Assembly: GCA_963697345.1 (NCBI GenBank)
Contig: CAVONS010000007.1
Location: 186,001-250,000, forward strand
Source: Prado023 sp963697345
Lineage (GTDB): Bacteria > Actinomycetota > Actinomycetes > S36-B12 > CAIYMF01
Direction of reading: 5' to 3'
DNA: 64,000 nt
The translations under genes were made by a program, and so were the position numbers. Numbering within the stretch: position 1 is the stretch's first letter; every line of letters begins with the position of its first letter. Shown here in pieces: positions 36,420 to 56,528 of the stretch. Below the pieces are notes generated by a model, which saw only the letters and a list, made by a program, of their open reading frames with translations, was not told the origin of the DNA and made no database searches.

Positions 36420-36806
36420 ATGGCGAAGATGAGCACGCAGGACCTGCTTGAGGCATTCAAGGAGATGACTCTGATCGAGCTCTCCGAGTTCGTCAAGGAG
36501 TTCGAGGACACCTTCGGCGTCACCGCGGCCGCCCCGGTCGCGGTTGCCGCTGCCGGTGCCCCGGCCGGCGGCGCCGCTGAGGCCGTCGAGGAGCAGGACG
36601 AGTTCGACGTCATCCTCGAAGAGGCCGGCGACAAGAAGATCCAGGTCATCAAGGAGGTCCGCGCGCTGACCAGCCTCGGCCTCAAGGAGGCCAAGGACCT
36701 CGTCGAGGGTGCCCCCAAGCCCGTCGCCGAGAAGGTCACCAAGGAAGCAGCCGAGAAGGCCAAGGAGGCCCTCGAGGCCGCCGGCGCCAAGGTCTCGATC
36801 AAGTAA
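36420..36806 (+). CDS. rplL: Ribosomal protein L7/L12
   Basis: 128 aa. N-terminal dimerisation/L10-binding domain (QDLLEAFKEMTLIELSEFVKE split by the usual spacing), an Ala-rich hinge (residues ~38-58) and the C-terminal factor-binding domain with KKIQVIKEVRALTSLGLKEA. ATG 36420 has GAGAGGAA upstream; the longer frame upstream overlaps rplJ. Confidence 0.98.
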   Translation: MAKMSTQDLLEAFKEMTLIELSEFVKEFEDTFGVTAAAPVAVAAAGAPAGGAAEAVEEQDEFDVILEEAGDKKIQVIKEVRALTSLGLKEAKDLVEGAPKPVAEKVTKEAAEKAKEALEAAGAKVSIK

Positions 36807-36821
36807 CCCGCACAGCACCCC

Positions 36822-36856
36822 ACTGGGCGCATCCCCCACAAGGGGATGCGCCCAGT
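36822..36856 (+). terminator. Strong hairpin between rplL and rpoB
   Basis: 15-bp perfect stem ACTGGGCGCATCCCC/GGGGATGCGCCCAGT with a 5-nt loop, 16 nt after rplL. No T-run, so it may be a partial terminator or processing site, as in the rplL-rpoB gap of other bacteria. Confidence 0.6.
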
Positions 36857-37335
36857 GCTGTGCCCGGCCCCCCAGGCTTGGTGCTTCCCTCTGGGCTCGG
36901 TGCTCCCGTCCGCACGGAAGCGCCAAGCAGGATGGGAAGCACGAGTTGAGGCAACCGTGGGGGTGCGTTTTCCACTTTTGGGGGGTTCAGTACTTGACTC
37001 CGGGCTACTGGGGGGGCACTCTGAGTTCGACGTTAGGCGTCCTGGTGGGTGCTTGGCCCTCGTGGTCAGGCTCCGGCGGACGATTCGATGGTCACGCGAG
37101 AGGTCAGGCCACCCGCTGTCGAGTGGGCTCGGACCCCCCGCGGGAACGATGAATCGTCAACTGAAAAGCCCACCGGTGGTCGACAGCGGCTGCCCAATCG
37201 GGTATGCTGCCGCTTTGCGCTGTCCTTCATCCCCAGCCCTGCCGCTCCTTGGCGAGCCATGCCGCGACCACTGCCGCGGGGCTGGTGCGTGGGCCAGCGT
37301 GCCGACCGATGAGAAACGTCCTGGAAGGACCTGTC
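36857..37335 (+). promoter_or_regulatory. rpoB upstream region with its own promoter
   Basis: 479 bp without a supportable gene. It contains TCGACA (37180-37185), 17-bp spacer, TATGCT (37203-37208), a good promoter that would start near 37214 and give a ~120-nt leader. TTGACT (36994-36999) may be part of a second, weaker promoter. So rpoBC can probably be transcribed independently of rplJL. Confidence 0.6.
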
Positions 37336-40824
<3,489 letters not shown>

Positions 40825-40915
40825 CGGGACGGACCCGGGCCGGCCACCGGCCGCTCCGGGTCCCGACCACAACACATGACCACGACGACCCGCACACGAA
40901 CCTAAGGAACCCACC

Positions 40916-44791
<3,876 letters not shown>

Positions 44792-44820
44792 GTCCGCGAC
44801 ACAGATCAGCACGACGCGAC

Positions 44821-44867
44821 GGAGTCCCGTCTCCCCCACAGGCCGCTGTGGGTGGGGGCGGGACTCC
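44821..44867 (+). terminator. Terminator after rpoC
   Basis: GGAGTCCCG pairs with CGGGACTCC (44859-44867), with an inner CCCACA/TGTGGG stem. Located 30 nt after the rpoC stop; no pronounced T-run. Confidence 0.65.
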
Positions 44868-44922
44868 TGTCCTGTCGGCCAGGCCCCGGGCCCGCATGCC
44901 CCCCCGGGCGTGCGTCCACGGC

Positions 44923-44928
44923 TACGAT
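44923..44928 (+). promoter_or_regulatory. -10 element of a probable leaderless promoter for the DUF4190-type gene
   Basis: TACGAT followed by 6 nt and GTG 44935; no ribosome-binding site. Same arrangement as upstream of aspC. Confidence 0.5.
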
Positions 44929-44934
44929 GGACTC

Positions 44935-45622
44935 GTGTCACTGCAGCCAGGCCCCCAGGACCCGAATGACGAGAGCTCGCTGACTCCTGCACAGTCGGAG
45001 TCGGACCCGCCGGACCAGCCGGAGGCGGAGCACGTGCCCGACGCCTCGGGCACTCCAGGGGCAGGCCGCTCGGCCGCCGCGCCCCGCCGCGCCCCCGGCC
45101 GCACCTCCCACATCAGGACCTCCTCCGACGTACCCACCGAACGTGGGTCCCGCGGGGGCGTGGCAACAGCCGCCGCCGGTCGTGGGTGGGTGGGCGTCCC
45201 CGCCGCCCCCGCCCCCGGGCCAGCCGTACGCACCGCCCCCTCCCCAACAGGGCGGCTACCCCGGACAGGTGCCCAACTACCCACCTCCCGGCTACCCGCC
45301 CCAGGGCTACCAGGCAGTCGGGTACGGACAACCGGTGCAGACCGACTCCAAGGCGGTGGTCGGACTGATCCTGGCGATCTCGGCCTGGGTGATCTGCCCC
45401 TTCATCACCGCGATCATCGCCCTCGTCCTGGCGGGCCAGTCGAACCGCGCGATCGAGGCCTCCGGGGGTCGGCTCGAGGGCCGGTCGCTGAACACGGCCA
45501 CGAAGGTGATCGCCTGGATCAACATCATTCTGGGCATCATCGGGATCGTCGCCTTCATCGCGCTGATCGCCTTCGGTGTGGTGCTGGACAGCTCCGTCGT
45601 CACGGACACGTCGCAGTTCTGA
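44935..45622 (+). CDS. DUF4190-type membrane protein, probable frameshift
   Basis: The C-terminal half (in frame from 45143 and readable upstream) is clear: a Pro/Gly/Tyr-rich segment (YPPPGYPPQGY), then KAVVGLILAISAWVICPF, a Gln-Ser-Asn-Arg loop and a second helix pair (IIGIVAFIALIAFGVVL), the DUF4190 pattern. The likely N-terminus (VSLQPGPQDPNDESSLTPAQ) lies in another frame starting at GTG 44935, directly after a -10 element. The frames must join between about 45040 and 45095, a GC-rich run. One inserted base would explain it. ATG 45143 gives the unambiguous part (159 aa). Function unknown. Confidence 0.65.
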
Positions 45623-45675
45623 TCGGTCGGGGCCCGTCATCAGGGGGCCGGCCCAAGCTCGGCACGTCGGACGAT

Positions 45676-45704
45676 TTGGCCTCAGGGAGCCCTGCCGGTA
45701 CTCT
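45676..45704 (+). promoter_or_regulatory. Promoter of the rpsL-rpsG-fusA operon
   Basis: TTGGCC (45676-45681), 17-bp spacer, TACTCT (45699-45704); the same -35 and spacing as rplJ. Predicted start near 45711, leaving a ~260-nt leader in the 348-bp gap 45623-45970, which otherwise shows no gene. Confidence 0.6.
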
Positions 45705-45970
45705 TGTGGACTGTGCCTGGGAACGTCTGGGCGCCGCACGGATGCACTGCGTGCTTCCCCGCACCCTGCAGTGGCCAGGACGCCCCACAAGGCGGCCGGT
45801 CTGCGGGTCCGCAGCCCTGAGGGCCGCGGTGGGAGACATGGGCGGATCCACCCCTGGGATTGGGCAAGATCGCTACCGGAGACGGGCGCGACACGCCCGA
45901 CCGCGTGGGGGCGGCGAATCGGGTAAACCGGGCACATTGACCACGACTACCTCTACGCACCGGAGTACAA

Positions 45971-46345
45971 GTGCCCACGATCCAGCAGTTGGTCCGCAAG
46001 GGCCGGCAGGACAAGGTCGCGAAGAACAAGACGCCTGCCCTCAAGGGCAGCCCGCAGCGCCGCGGGGTGTGCACACGCGTCTACACGACCACGCCCAAGA
46101 AGCCGAACTCGGCCCTTCGCAAGGTTGCTCGTGTCCGCCTCAGCAGCGGCATCGAGGTCACCGCCTACATCCCCGGCGTCGGCCACAACCTGCAGGAGCA
46201 CTCCATCGTGCTCGTGCGTGGTGGTCGTGTGAAGGACCTGCCCGGCGTGCGCTACAAGATCGTGCGCGGCTCGCTGGACACCCAGGGCGTCAAGGGCCGT
46301 AAGCAGGCGCGCAGCCGCTACGGCGCAAAGAAGGAGAAGAGCTGA
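45971..46345 (+). CDS. rpsL: Ribosomal protein S12
   Basis: 124 aa, decoding-centre protein of the 30S subunit. TTTPKKPNSALRK and GRVKDLPGVRY carry the lysines corresponding to the streptomycin-resistance positions 43 and 88, both wild type. GTG 45971 follows GGAG by 6 nt. Overlaps the rpsG start (TGATG). Confidence 0.98.
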   Translation: MPTIQQLVRKGRQDKVAKNKTPALKGSPQRRGVCTRVYTTTPKKPNSALRKVARVRLSSGIEVTAYIPGVGHNLQEHSIVLVRGGRVKDLPGVRYKIVRGSLDTQGVKGRKQARSRYGAKKEKS

Positions 46346-46815
46346 TGCCGCGCAAAGGCCCCGCAGCGAAGCGTCCCGTCATCGTCGACCCGGTCTACGG
46401 CTCGCCGGTCGTGACCCAGTTGGTCAACAAGATCCTGCTCGACGGCAAGAAGTCCACAGCTGAGCGCATCGTGTACGGCGCGCTCGAGGGCTGCCGCGAG
46501 AAGAACGGTACCGATCCGGTGATCACGCTCAAGCGTGCGCTGGACAACGTTCGCCCCACGCTCGAGGTCCGCAGCCGCCGCGTCGGTGGTGCGACCTACC
46601 AGGTGCCCATCGAGGTCAAGCCGGGTCGTGCCCACACGCTGGCCCTGCGCTGGCTGGTCGGCTACTCCCGTGCACGTCGCGAGACGACGATGACCGACCG
46701 GCTCATGAACGAGATCCTGGACGCCTCCAACGGCCTTGGTGCCTCGGTGAAGAAGCGCGAAGACACCCACAAGATGGCTGAGGCCAACAAGGCCTTCGCG
46801 CACTACCGCTGGTAA
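46345..46815 (+). CDS. rpsG: Ribosomal protein S7
   Basis: 156 aa, standard length. Primary 16S rRNA binder that organises the 30S head. Starts MPRKGPAAKRPVIVDPVYGS and ends KMAEANKAFAHYRW, both canonical. ATG 46345 overlaps the rpsL stop. Confidence 0.98.
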   Translation: MPRKGPAAKRPVIVDPVYGSPVVTQLVNKILLDGKKSTAERIVYGALEGCREKNGTDPVITLKRALDNVRPTLEVRSRRVGGATYQVPIEVKPGRAHTLALRWLVGYSRARRETTMTDRLMNEILDASNGLGASVKKREDTHKMAEANKAFAHYRW

Positions 46816-46849
46816 CCCCCACACCTTTTCGCAGATTCGGAGTTCGATC

Positions 46850-48949
<2,100 letters not shown>

Positions 48950-49102
48950 GCAACACCAGCAACGCCAGCACAACCCCAAGAACAACCGGGGTGAGTGACC
49001 TCACAGTGTGAGGGAGCCCACTTCGGGGCACGACAAGAAGACTGACCAGACGAGAAGCGGACCACGTCACCAGGCGGGTCCACAGTCCTGAGGAGGGACC
49101 CA

Positions 49103-50296
<1,194 letters not shown>

Positions 50297-50308
50297 TCAG
50301 ATACCGCG

Positions 50309-50350
50309 TCGATGGGGCGCGTCGGCCACAGCGCCGCCGCGCCCCATCGA
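50309..50350 (+). terminator. Hairpin after tuf
   Basis: 13-bp perfect stem TCGATGGGGCGCG/CGCGCCCCATCGA with a 16-nt loop, 12 nt after tuf. No T-run. It separates the str operon from the S10 operon. Confidence 0.6.
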
Positions 50351-50376
50351 ACGGACCGAAGGCAGCCAGGAACACC

Positions 50377-50393
50377 GGCCGGTCAATCCGGCC
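50377..50393 (+). other. Small hairpin in the rpsJ leader
   Basis: GGCCGG-TCAAT-CCGGCC, 6-bp stem and 5-nt loop, 29 nt before rpsJ. Could be an attenuation or S10-leader element; no further support. Confidence 0.3.
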
Positions 50394-50422
50394 ACTGAAT
50401 GAGAAGGACAGGCGAAGCCACC

Positions 50423-50731
50423 ATGGCGGGACAGAAGATCCGCATCAGGCTCAAGGCATACGACCATGAGGTCATCGATACCTCGGCGCGCAAGATCGTC
50501 GAGACGGTGACGCGAACTGGTGCGCAGGTTGCCGGCCCGGTGCCGCTGCCGACGGAGAAGAACGTCTACTGCGTCATCCGTTCGCCCCACAAGTACAAGG
50601 ACAGCCGCGAGCATTTCGAGATGCGCACGCACAAGCGGCTGATCGACATCATCGACCCCACGCCGAAGACGGTCGACTCGCTCATGCGACTCGACCTCCC
50701 GGCTGGTGTCGACATCGAGATCAAGCTGTAA
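50423..50731 (+). CDS. rpsJ: Ribosomal protein S10
   Basis: 102 aa, the usual length from ATG 50423 (MAGQKIRIRLKAYDHEVID); an in-frame ATG 24 bp earlier would add unconserved residues. Also known as NusE, which joins antitermination complexes with NusB. Contains EKNVYCVIRSPHKYKDSREHFE-type block near residue 45. First gene of the S10 cluster. Confidence 0.97.
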   Translation: MAGQKIRIRLKAYDHEVIDTSARKIVETVTRTGAQVAGPVPLPTEKNVYCVIRSPHKYKDSREHFEMRTHKRLIDIIDPTPKTVDSLMRLDLPAGVDIEIKL

Positions 50732-50745
50732 AGGAACTCAGGCTG

Positions 50746-51390
50746 ATGGGTACCAACGTCAAGGGCCTCCTGGGCGAGAAGCTCGGCATGACCCAGGTGT
50801 GGGACGACGCGAACCGCGTCATCCCGGTCACCGTGGTCAAGGCTGGGCCGTGTGTCGTCACCCAGGTGCGGACCCCCGAGGTCGACGGCTACGAGGCCGT
50901 CCAGATCGCCTACGGGACGATCGATCCGCGCAAGGTGACCAAGCCGCAGGGTGGACACTTCGCCAAGGCCGGCGTCACGCCGCGCCGCCACCTGGTGGAG
51001 ATCCGCACTGAGGATGCACCCAGCTACACGCCGGGCCAGGAGCTCAGCGCCGAGCTGTTCGAGGCGGGGCAGACGATCGACGTCGTCGGCACCACCAAGG
51101 GCAAGGGTTTCGCCGGTGTCATGAAGCGCCACGGGTTCCACGGCGTGGGCGCCAGCCACGGTGCGCACCGCAACCACCGCAAGCCCGGGTCGATCGGCGC
51201 CTGCGCCACTCCGGGACGTGTGTTCAAGGGTGTGCGCATGGCCGGACGCATGGGTGGGGTCCGCCAGACCACACAGGGCCTGACCGTCCACTCCGTGGAC
51301 GCCGAGAAGGGCCTGATCCTCATCAAGGGCGCAGTGCCCGGCCCCAAGGGTGGCCTGGTCTTCGTCCGCACCGCTGCGAAGGGGGCATGA
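50746..51390 (+). CDS. rplC: Ribosomal protein L3
   Basis: 214 aa, early-assembly 50S protein near the peptidyl-transferase centre. LLGEKLGMTQVWDD at the N-terminus; the loop GFAGVMKRHGFHGVGASHG-type extension is present near residue 118. The TGA overlaps the rplD ATG. Confidence 0.98.
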   Translation: MGTNVKGLLGEKLGMTQVWDDANRVIPVTVVKAGPCVVTQVRTPEVDGYEAVQIAYGTIDPRKVTKPQGGHFAKAGVTPRRHLVEIRTEDAPSYTPGQELSAELFEAGQTIDVVGTTKGKGFAGVMKRHGFHGVGASHGAHRNHRKPGSIGACATPGRVFKGVRMAGRMGGVRQTTQGLTVHSVDAEKGLILIKGAVPGPKGGLVFVRTAAKGA

Positions 51391-52109
51391 CCATGACGAG
51401 CATCGACGTGCTGACCCCCGCGGGTGAGACCGCCGGTTCGGTCGAGCTGCCTGCTGAGATCTTCGACGTGCAGGTCAACGTGCCGCTGATCCACCAGGTC
51501 GTCACCGCCCAGCTGGCCGCCGCCCGTCAGGGCACGGCCTCCACCAAGACCCGTGACGAGGTCCGCGGTGGTGGGCGCAAGCCGTACAAGCAGAAGGGCA
51601 CCGGCCGCGCCCGTCAGGGTTCGACCCGCGCACCGCAGTTCACCGGTGGTGGAGTGGTGCACGGCCCGACGCCGCGTGACTACGAGCAGCGCACACCCAA
51701 GAAGATGAAGGCAGCCGCCCTGCGCGGCGCCCTGTCCGACCGGGCCCGCAATGGACGCGTCCACGTGATCAGCGCCGTGGTGGAGGGCGATGCGCCCTCG
51801 GCCAAGGCAGCGGTCGCCACGGTCGCCTCGATCACCGACCGACGCAATGTCCTGGTCGTCGTCGAGCGCGATGACACCCTGGGCTGGAAGAGCCTGCGCA
51901 ACGTCGGTGGCGTCCACCTGCTGGTCTCCGATCAGCTCAACACCTACGACGTGCTCTGCAGTGATGACGTCGTGTTCACCTCCGGTGCGCTGCAGGCCTT
52001 CCTGGCCGGCCCGACCAAGGGCAAGGGCGCCAAGGCTGTCGCAACCTCGACCGAGGCCGAGGCTGTGGCGCAGACCGGGACCGAGAAGGATGAGGAGGCG
52101 GCCACGTGA
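51387..52109 (+). CDS. rplD: Ribosomal protein L4
   Basis: 240 aa. The long internal loop reaching the peptide exit tunnel is seen as RGGGRKPYKQKGTGRARQG near residue 55. The last ~35 residues are a Lys/Ala/Glu tail beyond the E. coli length. ATG 51387 overlaps the rplC stop (ATGA); the stop overlaps the rplW GTG. Confidence 0.97.
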   Translation: MTMTSIDVLTPAGETAGSVELPAEIFDVQVNVPLIHQVVTAQLAAARQGTASTKTRDEVRGGGRKPYKQKGTGRARQGSTRAPQFTGGGVVHGPTPRDYEQRTPKKMKAAALRGALSDRARNGRVHVISAVVEGDAPSAKAAVATVASITDRRNVLVVVERDDTLGWKSLRNVGGVHLLVSDQLNTYDVLCSDDVVFTSGALQAFLAGPTKGKGAKAVATSTEAEAVAQTGTEKDEEAAT

Positions 52110-52405
52110 GGGTCACCGACCACCGGGACGTGCTGATCGCCCCGGTCATCTCCGAGAAGAGCTATGGGCTGCTCGACGAGAACAAGTACACGTTCCTCGT
52201 CGACCCCGACGCCAACAAGACAGAGATCAAGATCGCCGTCGAGAAGGTCTTCGGCGTCCGGGTCCTGTCCGTCAACACCCAGAACCGCGAGGGCAAGCGC
52301 ATCCGCACCCGCAAGGGCTTCGGCCGTCGGGCGAGCACGAAGCGCGCGATCGTCTCCGTGGCCGCAGGTGACCGTATCGACATCTTCGGCGGCCCGGTCA
52401 GCTGA
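52106..52405 (+). CDS. rplW: Ribosomal protein L23
   Basis: 99 aa. Tunnel-exit protein that docks trigger factor and SRP. Canonical start around HRDVLIAPVISEKSYGLLDE and the ANKTEIKIAVEKVFGV helix. GTG 52106 overlaps the rplD stop. Confidence 0.98.
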   Translation: MRVTDHRDVLIAPVISEKSYGLLDENKYTFLVDPDANKTEIKIAVEKVFGVRVLSVNTQNREGKRIRTRKGFGRRASTKRAIVSVAAGDRIDIFGGPVS

Positions 52406-52437
52406 CCGGGACCATCGACAGCTAAGCGAGGAAACTC

Positions 52438-53274
<837 letters not shown>

Positions 53275-53282
53275 GGATAGAC

Positions 53283-53564
53283 ATGCCACGCAGTCTGAAG
53301 AAGGGTCCCTTCGTGGACGACCACCTCGCCAAGAAGGTGGACGTCCAGAACGACAAGGGCACCAAGAACGTGATCAAGACGTGGTCGCGCCGCTCGATGA
53401 TCGTCCCGGAGATGCTGGGGCACACCATCGCCGTGCACGACGGCCGCAAGCATGTCCCGGTGTTCGTCACCGAGAACATGGTCGGTCACAAGCTGGGCGA
53501 GTTCGCGCCCACCCGCACCTTCCGCGGGCACATCCGGGATGACCGGAAGGCCAAGCGCCGCTAG
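53283..53564 (+). CDS. rpsS: Ribosomal protein S19
   Basis: 93 aa, 30S head protein. MPRSLKKGPFVDDHL opening and the GEFAPTRTFRGH C-terminal block are canonical. 8 bp after rplB. Confidence 0.98.
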   Translation: MPRSLKKGPFVDDHLAKKVDVQNDKGTKNVIKTWSRRSMIVPEMLGHTIAVHDGRKHVPVFVTENMVGHKLGEFAPTRTFRGHIRDDRKAKRR

Positions 53565-53609
53565 GCGCTGGCCCTCCGACGAAGCACACAACGAAGCAAG
53601 GGGAAAGCG

Positions 53610-53966
53610 ATGGAAGCCAGGGCCCAGGCGCGGTTCGTCCGTGTCACGCCCATGAAGGCCCGCCGAGTGGTGGACCTCATTCGTGGGCTGCCGGCTGCGC
53701 AGGCGCAGGCGGTGCTGCAGTTCGCGCCGCAGGGGGCGAGCGAGCCGGTAGGCAAGGTGCTCGACAGCGCCATCGCCAACGCCACGAACAACCACCAGCA
53801 CACTGATGTGTCGAGCCTGTATGTGTCGGCGGCCTACGTGGATGAGGGACCGACGATGAAGCGGTTCCGTCCACGTGCGCAGGGTCGCGCGTTCCGGATC
53901 AAGAAGCGCACGAGCCACATCACCGTTGTCGTCGCAGAGCGTCCTGCGACCGTGAAGAAGGGCTGA
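53610..53966 (+). CDS. rplV: Ribosomal protein L22
   Basis: 118 aa. The beta-hairpin that lines the exit tunnel (KRFRPRAQGRAFRIKKRTSH, near residue 84) is the macrolide-relevant loop and looks wild type. ATG 53610 with AAGGGGAAAG upstream; 4 bp before rpsC. Confidence 0.98.
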   Translation: MEARAQARFVRVTPMKARRVVDLIRGLPAAQAQAVLQFAPQGASEPVGKVLDSAIANATNNHQHTDVSSLYVSAAYVDEGPTMKRFRPRAQGRAFRIKKRTSHITVVVAERPATVKKG

Positions 53967-53970
53967 CCCC

Positions 53971-54753
53971 ATGGGCCAGAAAGTGAATCCGCACGGGTTC
54001 CGACTCGGGATCACCACGGACTTCGCAAGCCGCTGGTTCGCTGACTCCACCAAGGAGGGGCAGCGCTACCGCGACTACGTCGCCGAGGACGTTGCCATCC
54101 GCAAGATGCTCACCAAGGGCATGGAGCGCGCAGGCATCAGCCACGTGGACATCGAGCGCACCCGTGATCGTGTTCGTGTCGACATCCACACCGCGCGACC
54201 GGGCATCGTCATCGGCCGTCGTGGCCAGGAGGCCGAGCGCATCCGTGGTGACCTGGAGAAGCTGACCGCCAAGCAGGTCCAGCTCAACATCCTCGAGGTG
54301 AAGAACCCCGAGCTCGACGCCCAGCTCGTGGCGCAGGGCATCGCTGAGCAGCTGTCCAGCCGTGTCTCGTTCCGTCGGGCCATGCGCAAGGGCATGCAGT
54401 CGACCATGAAGTCCGGGGCCAAGGGCATCCGGGTGCAGTGCTCGGGCCGCCTCGGCGGCGCGGAGATGTCGCGCTCGGAGTTCTACCGCGAGGGTCGGGT
54501 CCCGCTGCACACGCTGCGTGCCGACATCGACTACGGCTTCTACGAGGCCCGCACGACCTTCGGCCGGATCGGCGTGAAGGTCTGGATCTACAAGGGTGAC
54601 GTCACCGGGACCCGCGCCGAGCGGGAGGCCGCTGCTGCGGCCAGTCGCCTGGGCCAGGCCCGCCGTCCGGCTGCTGGCAGCCGTCCCCGTCGTGACCGTG
54701 AGCAGGCCCCGGCCGCTGCCGGAGCCGCGCAGACCCCCGCAACGGAGGCCTGA
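53971..54753 (+). CDS. rpsC: Ribosomal protein S3
   Basis: 260 aa. KH domain (TARPGIVIGRRGQEAERIRG near residue 73) and the C-terminal S3 domain with GRLGGAEMSRSE. The last ~45 residues form an Ala/Arg/Pro tail longer than in E. coli. MGQKVNPHGFRLGI start. Only one base separates it from rplP. Confidence 0.98.
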   Translation: MGQKVNPHGFRLGITTDFASRWFADSTKEGQRYRDYVAEDVAIRKMLTKGMERAGISHVDIERTRDRVRVDIHTARPGIVIGRRGQEAERIRGDLEKLTAKQVQLNILEVKNPELDAQLVAQGIAEQLSSRVSFRRAMRKGMQSTMKSGAKGIRVQCSGRLGGAEMSRSEFYREGRVPLHTLRADIDYGFYEARTTFGRIGVKVWIYKGDVTGTRAEREAAAAASRLGQARRPAAGSRPRRDREQAPAAAGAAQTPATEA

Positions 54754-54754
54754 C

Positions 54755-55174
54755 ATGTTGATCCCCCGTCGGGTCAAGCACCGCAAGCAGCACCGGCCTG
54801 ATCGGCACGGTCAGTCCACCGGTGGCAACCATGTGACCTTCGGCCAGTACGGCCTGATGGCACTGGAGCACTCCTACGTCACCAACCGGCAGATCGAGAG
54901 CGCACGTATTGCCATCACGCGGCACATCCGCCGTGGTGGTCGCGTGTGGATCAACATCTACCCGGACCGCCCGCTGACCAAGAAGCCCGCCGAGACCCGC
55001 ATGGGATCGGGCAAGGGCTCGCCGGAGTGGTGGGTGGCCAACGTGAAGCCGGGTCGTGTGATGTTCGAGTTGAGCTACCCCGACGAGGAGGTCGCTCGCG
55101 AGGCCCTTCTGCGCGCTGCGCACAAGATGCCGATGAAGTGCCGGATCGTCCGGCGTGAAGTGGGTGAGGACTGA
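54755..55174 (+). CDS. rplP: Ribosomal protein L16
   Basis: 139 aa, the family's normal size from ATG 54755 (MLIPRRVKHRKQHRP); the frame upstream overlaps rpsC. GSGKGSPEWWVANVKPGR near residue 84 contacts A-site tRNA. The stop overlaps the rpmC ATG by one base. Confidence 0.98.
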   Translation: MLIPRRVKHRKQHRPDRHGQSTGGNHVTFGQYGLMALEHSYVTNRQIESARIAITRHIRRGGRVWINIYPDRPLTKKPAETRMGSGKGSPEWWVANVKPGRVMFELSYPDEEVAREALLRAAHKMPMKCRIVRREVGED

Positions 55175-55407
55175 TGGCTGTTACCACCGCAGGCGAGCTG
55201 CGCAACGTCGACACTGAGGACCTGGTGATCAGGCTGGTCGAGGCCAAGGAGGAGCTGTTCAACCTGCGCTTCCAGGCAGCCACGGGCCAGCTGGAGAGCC
55301 ACGGCCGGCTGCGCGCGGTCAAGAAGGACATCGCGCGCATCTACACCGTGATGCGCGAGCGCGAGCTCGGCATCACCCAGGAGCCCGAGAGTGGGGCCGA
55401 GCAATGA
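55174..55407 (+). CDS. rpmC: Ribosomal protein L29
   Basis: 77 aa, two-helix protein near the tunnel exit. LVEAKEELFNLRFQAATGQL and RIYTVMRERELG are the two helices. ATGA overlap with rpsQ. Confidence 0.97.
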   Translation: MAVTTAGELRNVDTEDLVIRLVEAKEELFNLRFQAATGQLESHGRLRAVKKDIARIYTVMRERELGITQEPESGAEQ

Positions 55408-55742
55408 GCGCGAAGGATGAGGCTGTGACGTCGACCACAAGTGCCACGGATGGTTCCGTGGGCACGTCAACGTCCGGGGCCGATGAGGTCACCCGGGGTT
55501 ACCGCAAGACCCGTGAGGGGTATGTCGTCAGCGACAAGATGGACAAGACCGTCGTCGTCGCCGTCGAGGACCGCTTCACGCACCGCATGTACGGCAAGGT
55601 CGTGCGCCGCACGTCCAAGCTCAAGGCTCATGACGAGGCCAACGCCGCCGGCGTCGGTGACCGTGTCCTTGTGATGGAGACCCGTCCCACGTCAGCCAGC
55701 AAGCGCTGGCGCGTGGTGGAGATCCTCGAGAAGGCCAAGTAG
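55404..55742 (+). CDS. rpsQ: Ribosomal protein S17
   Basis: 112 aa. A Ser/Thr/Gly-rich N-terminal extension of ~30 residues precedes the OB-fold core (REGYVVSDKMDKTVVVAVED onward, ending EILEKAK). ATG 55404 overlaps the rpmC stop, which supports the long form. Confidence 0.96.
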   Translation: MSAKDEAVTSTTSATDGSVGTSTSGADEVTRGYRKTREGYVVSDKMDKTVVVAVEDRFTHRMYGKVVRRTSKLKAHDEANAAGVGDRVLVMETRPTSASKRWRVVEILEKAK

Positions 55743-55803
55743 TCCCAGTTCGGCCAGGCTCACGGGAACCCGTGAGAACCGGCACGACGATCAGGAGAAG
55801 AAC

Positions 55804-56172
55804 GTGATTCAGCAGGAGTCGCGACTGCGTGTCGCCGACAACACGGGTGCCAAGGAGATCTTGTGCATCCGTGTCCTCGGCGGTTCCGGTCGGCGCTACG
55901 CAGGCATCGGTGATGTCATCGTGGCCACGGTCAAGGACGCCATCCCAGGCGGCAACGTCAAGAAGGGCGAGGTCGTCAAGGCGGTCATCGTGCGCACGAA
56001 GAAGGAGCGCCGCCGCCAGGATGGGTCGTACATCAAGTTCGACGAGAACGCCGCTGTGATCCTCAAGGCCGACGGTGAGCCTCGTGGGACCCGCATCTTC
56101 GGGCCGGTCGGCCGCGAGCTGCGCGAGAAGAAGTACATGAAGATCATCTCGCTGGCCCCGGAGGTGTTGTGA
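55804..56172 (+). CDS. rplN: Ribosomal protein L14
   Basis: 122 aa, standard length. MIQQESRLRVADNTGAKEIL and the C-terminal REKKYMKIISLAPEVL are canonical. GTG 55804 with AGGAGAAG upstream. Confidence 0.98.
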   Translation: MIQQESRLRVADNTGAKEILCIRVLGGSGRRYAGIGDVIVATVKDAIPGGNVKKGEVVKAVIVRTKKERRRQDGSYIKFDENAAVILKADGEPRGTRIFGPVGRELREKKYMKIISLAPEVL

Positions 56173-56528
56173 TGGCGAAGATCCGCAAGGGTGACACCGT
56201 CCAGGTGATCACCGGCAAGGACAAGGGCCTCACGGGCACCGTCCTGGTGGTCTACCCCGATCGGGACAAGGTCCTGGTCGAGGGTGTGAACCGCGTGAAG
56301 AAGCACACCAAGGTCAGCCAGTCCCAGCGTGGAGCCAAGACCGGCGGCATCCTGACCCAGGAGGCCCCGATCCACATCTCCAACGTGATGCTGGTCGATG
56401 GCGACACGAAGAAGCCCACGCGGGTGGGCTTCCGCAAGGAGAAGGTCGACAAGACTCGCGCCGATGGCAGCACCTACTCGGCCGAGCGCAACGTCCGGGT
56501 CGCCAAGCGCTCCGGTGAGGACATCTGA
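56172..56528 (+). CDS. rplX: Ribosomal protein L24
   Basis: 118 aa, KOW-domain assembly initiator (KGDTVQVITGKDKGLTG near residue 6). ATG 56172 lies directly at the end of the rplN stop codon; GTG 56169 is an alternative start one codon earlier. Overlaps rplE by one base. Confidence 0.97.
   Translation: MAKIRKGDTVQVITGKDKGLTGTVLVVYPDRDKVLVEGVNRVKKHTKVSQSQRGAKTGGILTQEAPIHISNVMLVDGDTKKPTRVGFRKEKVDKTRADGSTYSAERNVRVAKRSGEDI

Noticed and set aside
44848..46302. 484-codon plus-strand frame running through the DUF4190-type gene into rpsL
   Set aside because: Only its first ~50 residues (from GTG 44935) look real; the rest is a shifted reading of the Pro-rich region, intergenic DNA and rpsL.
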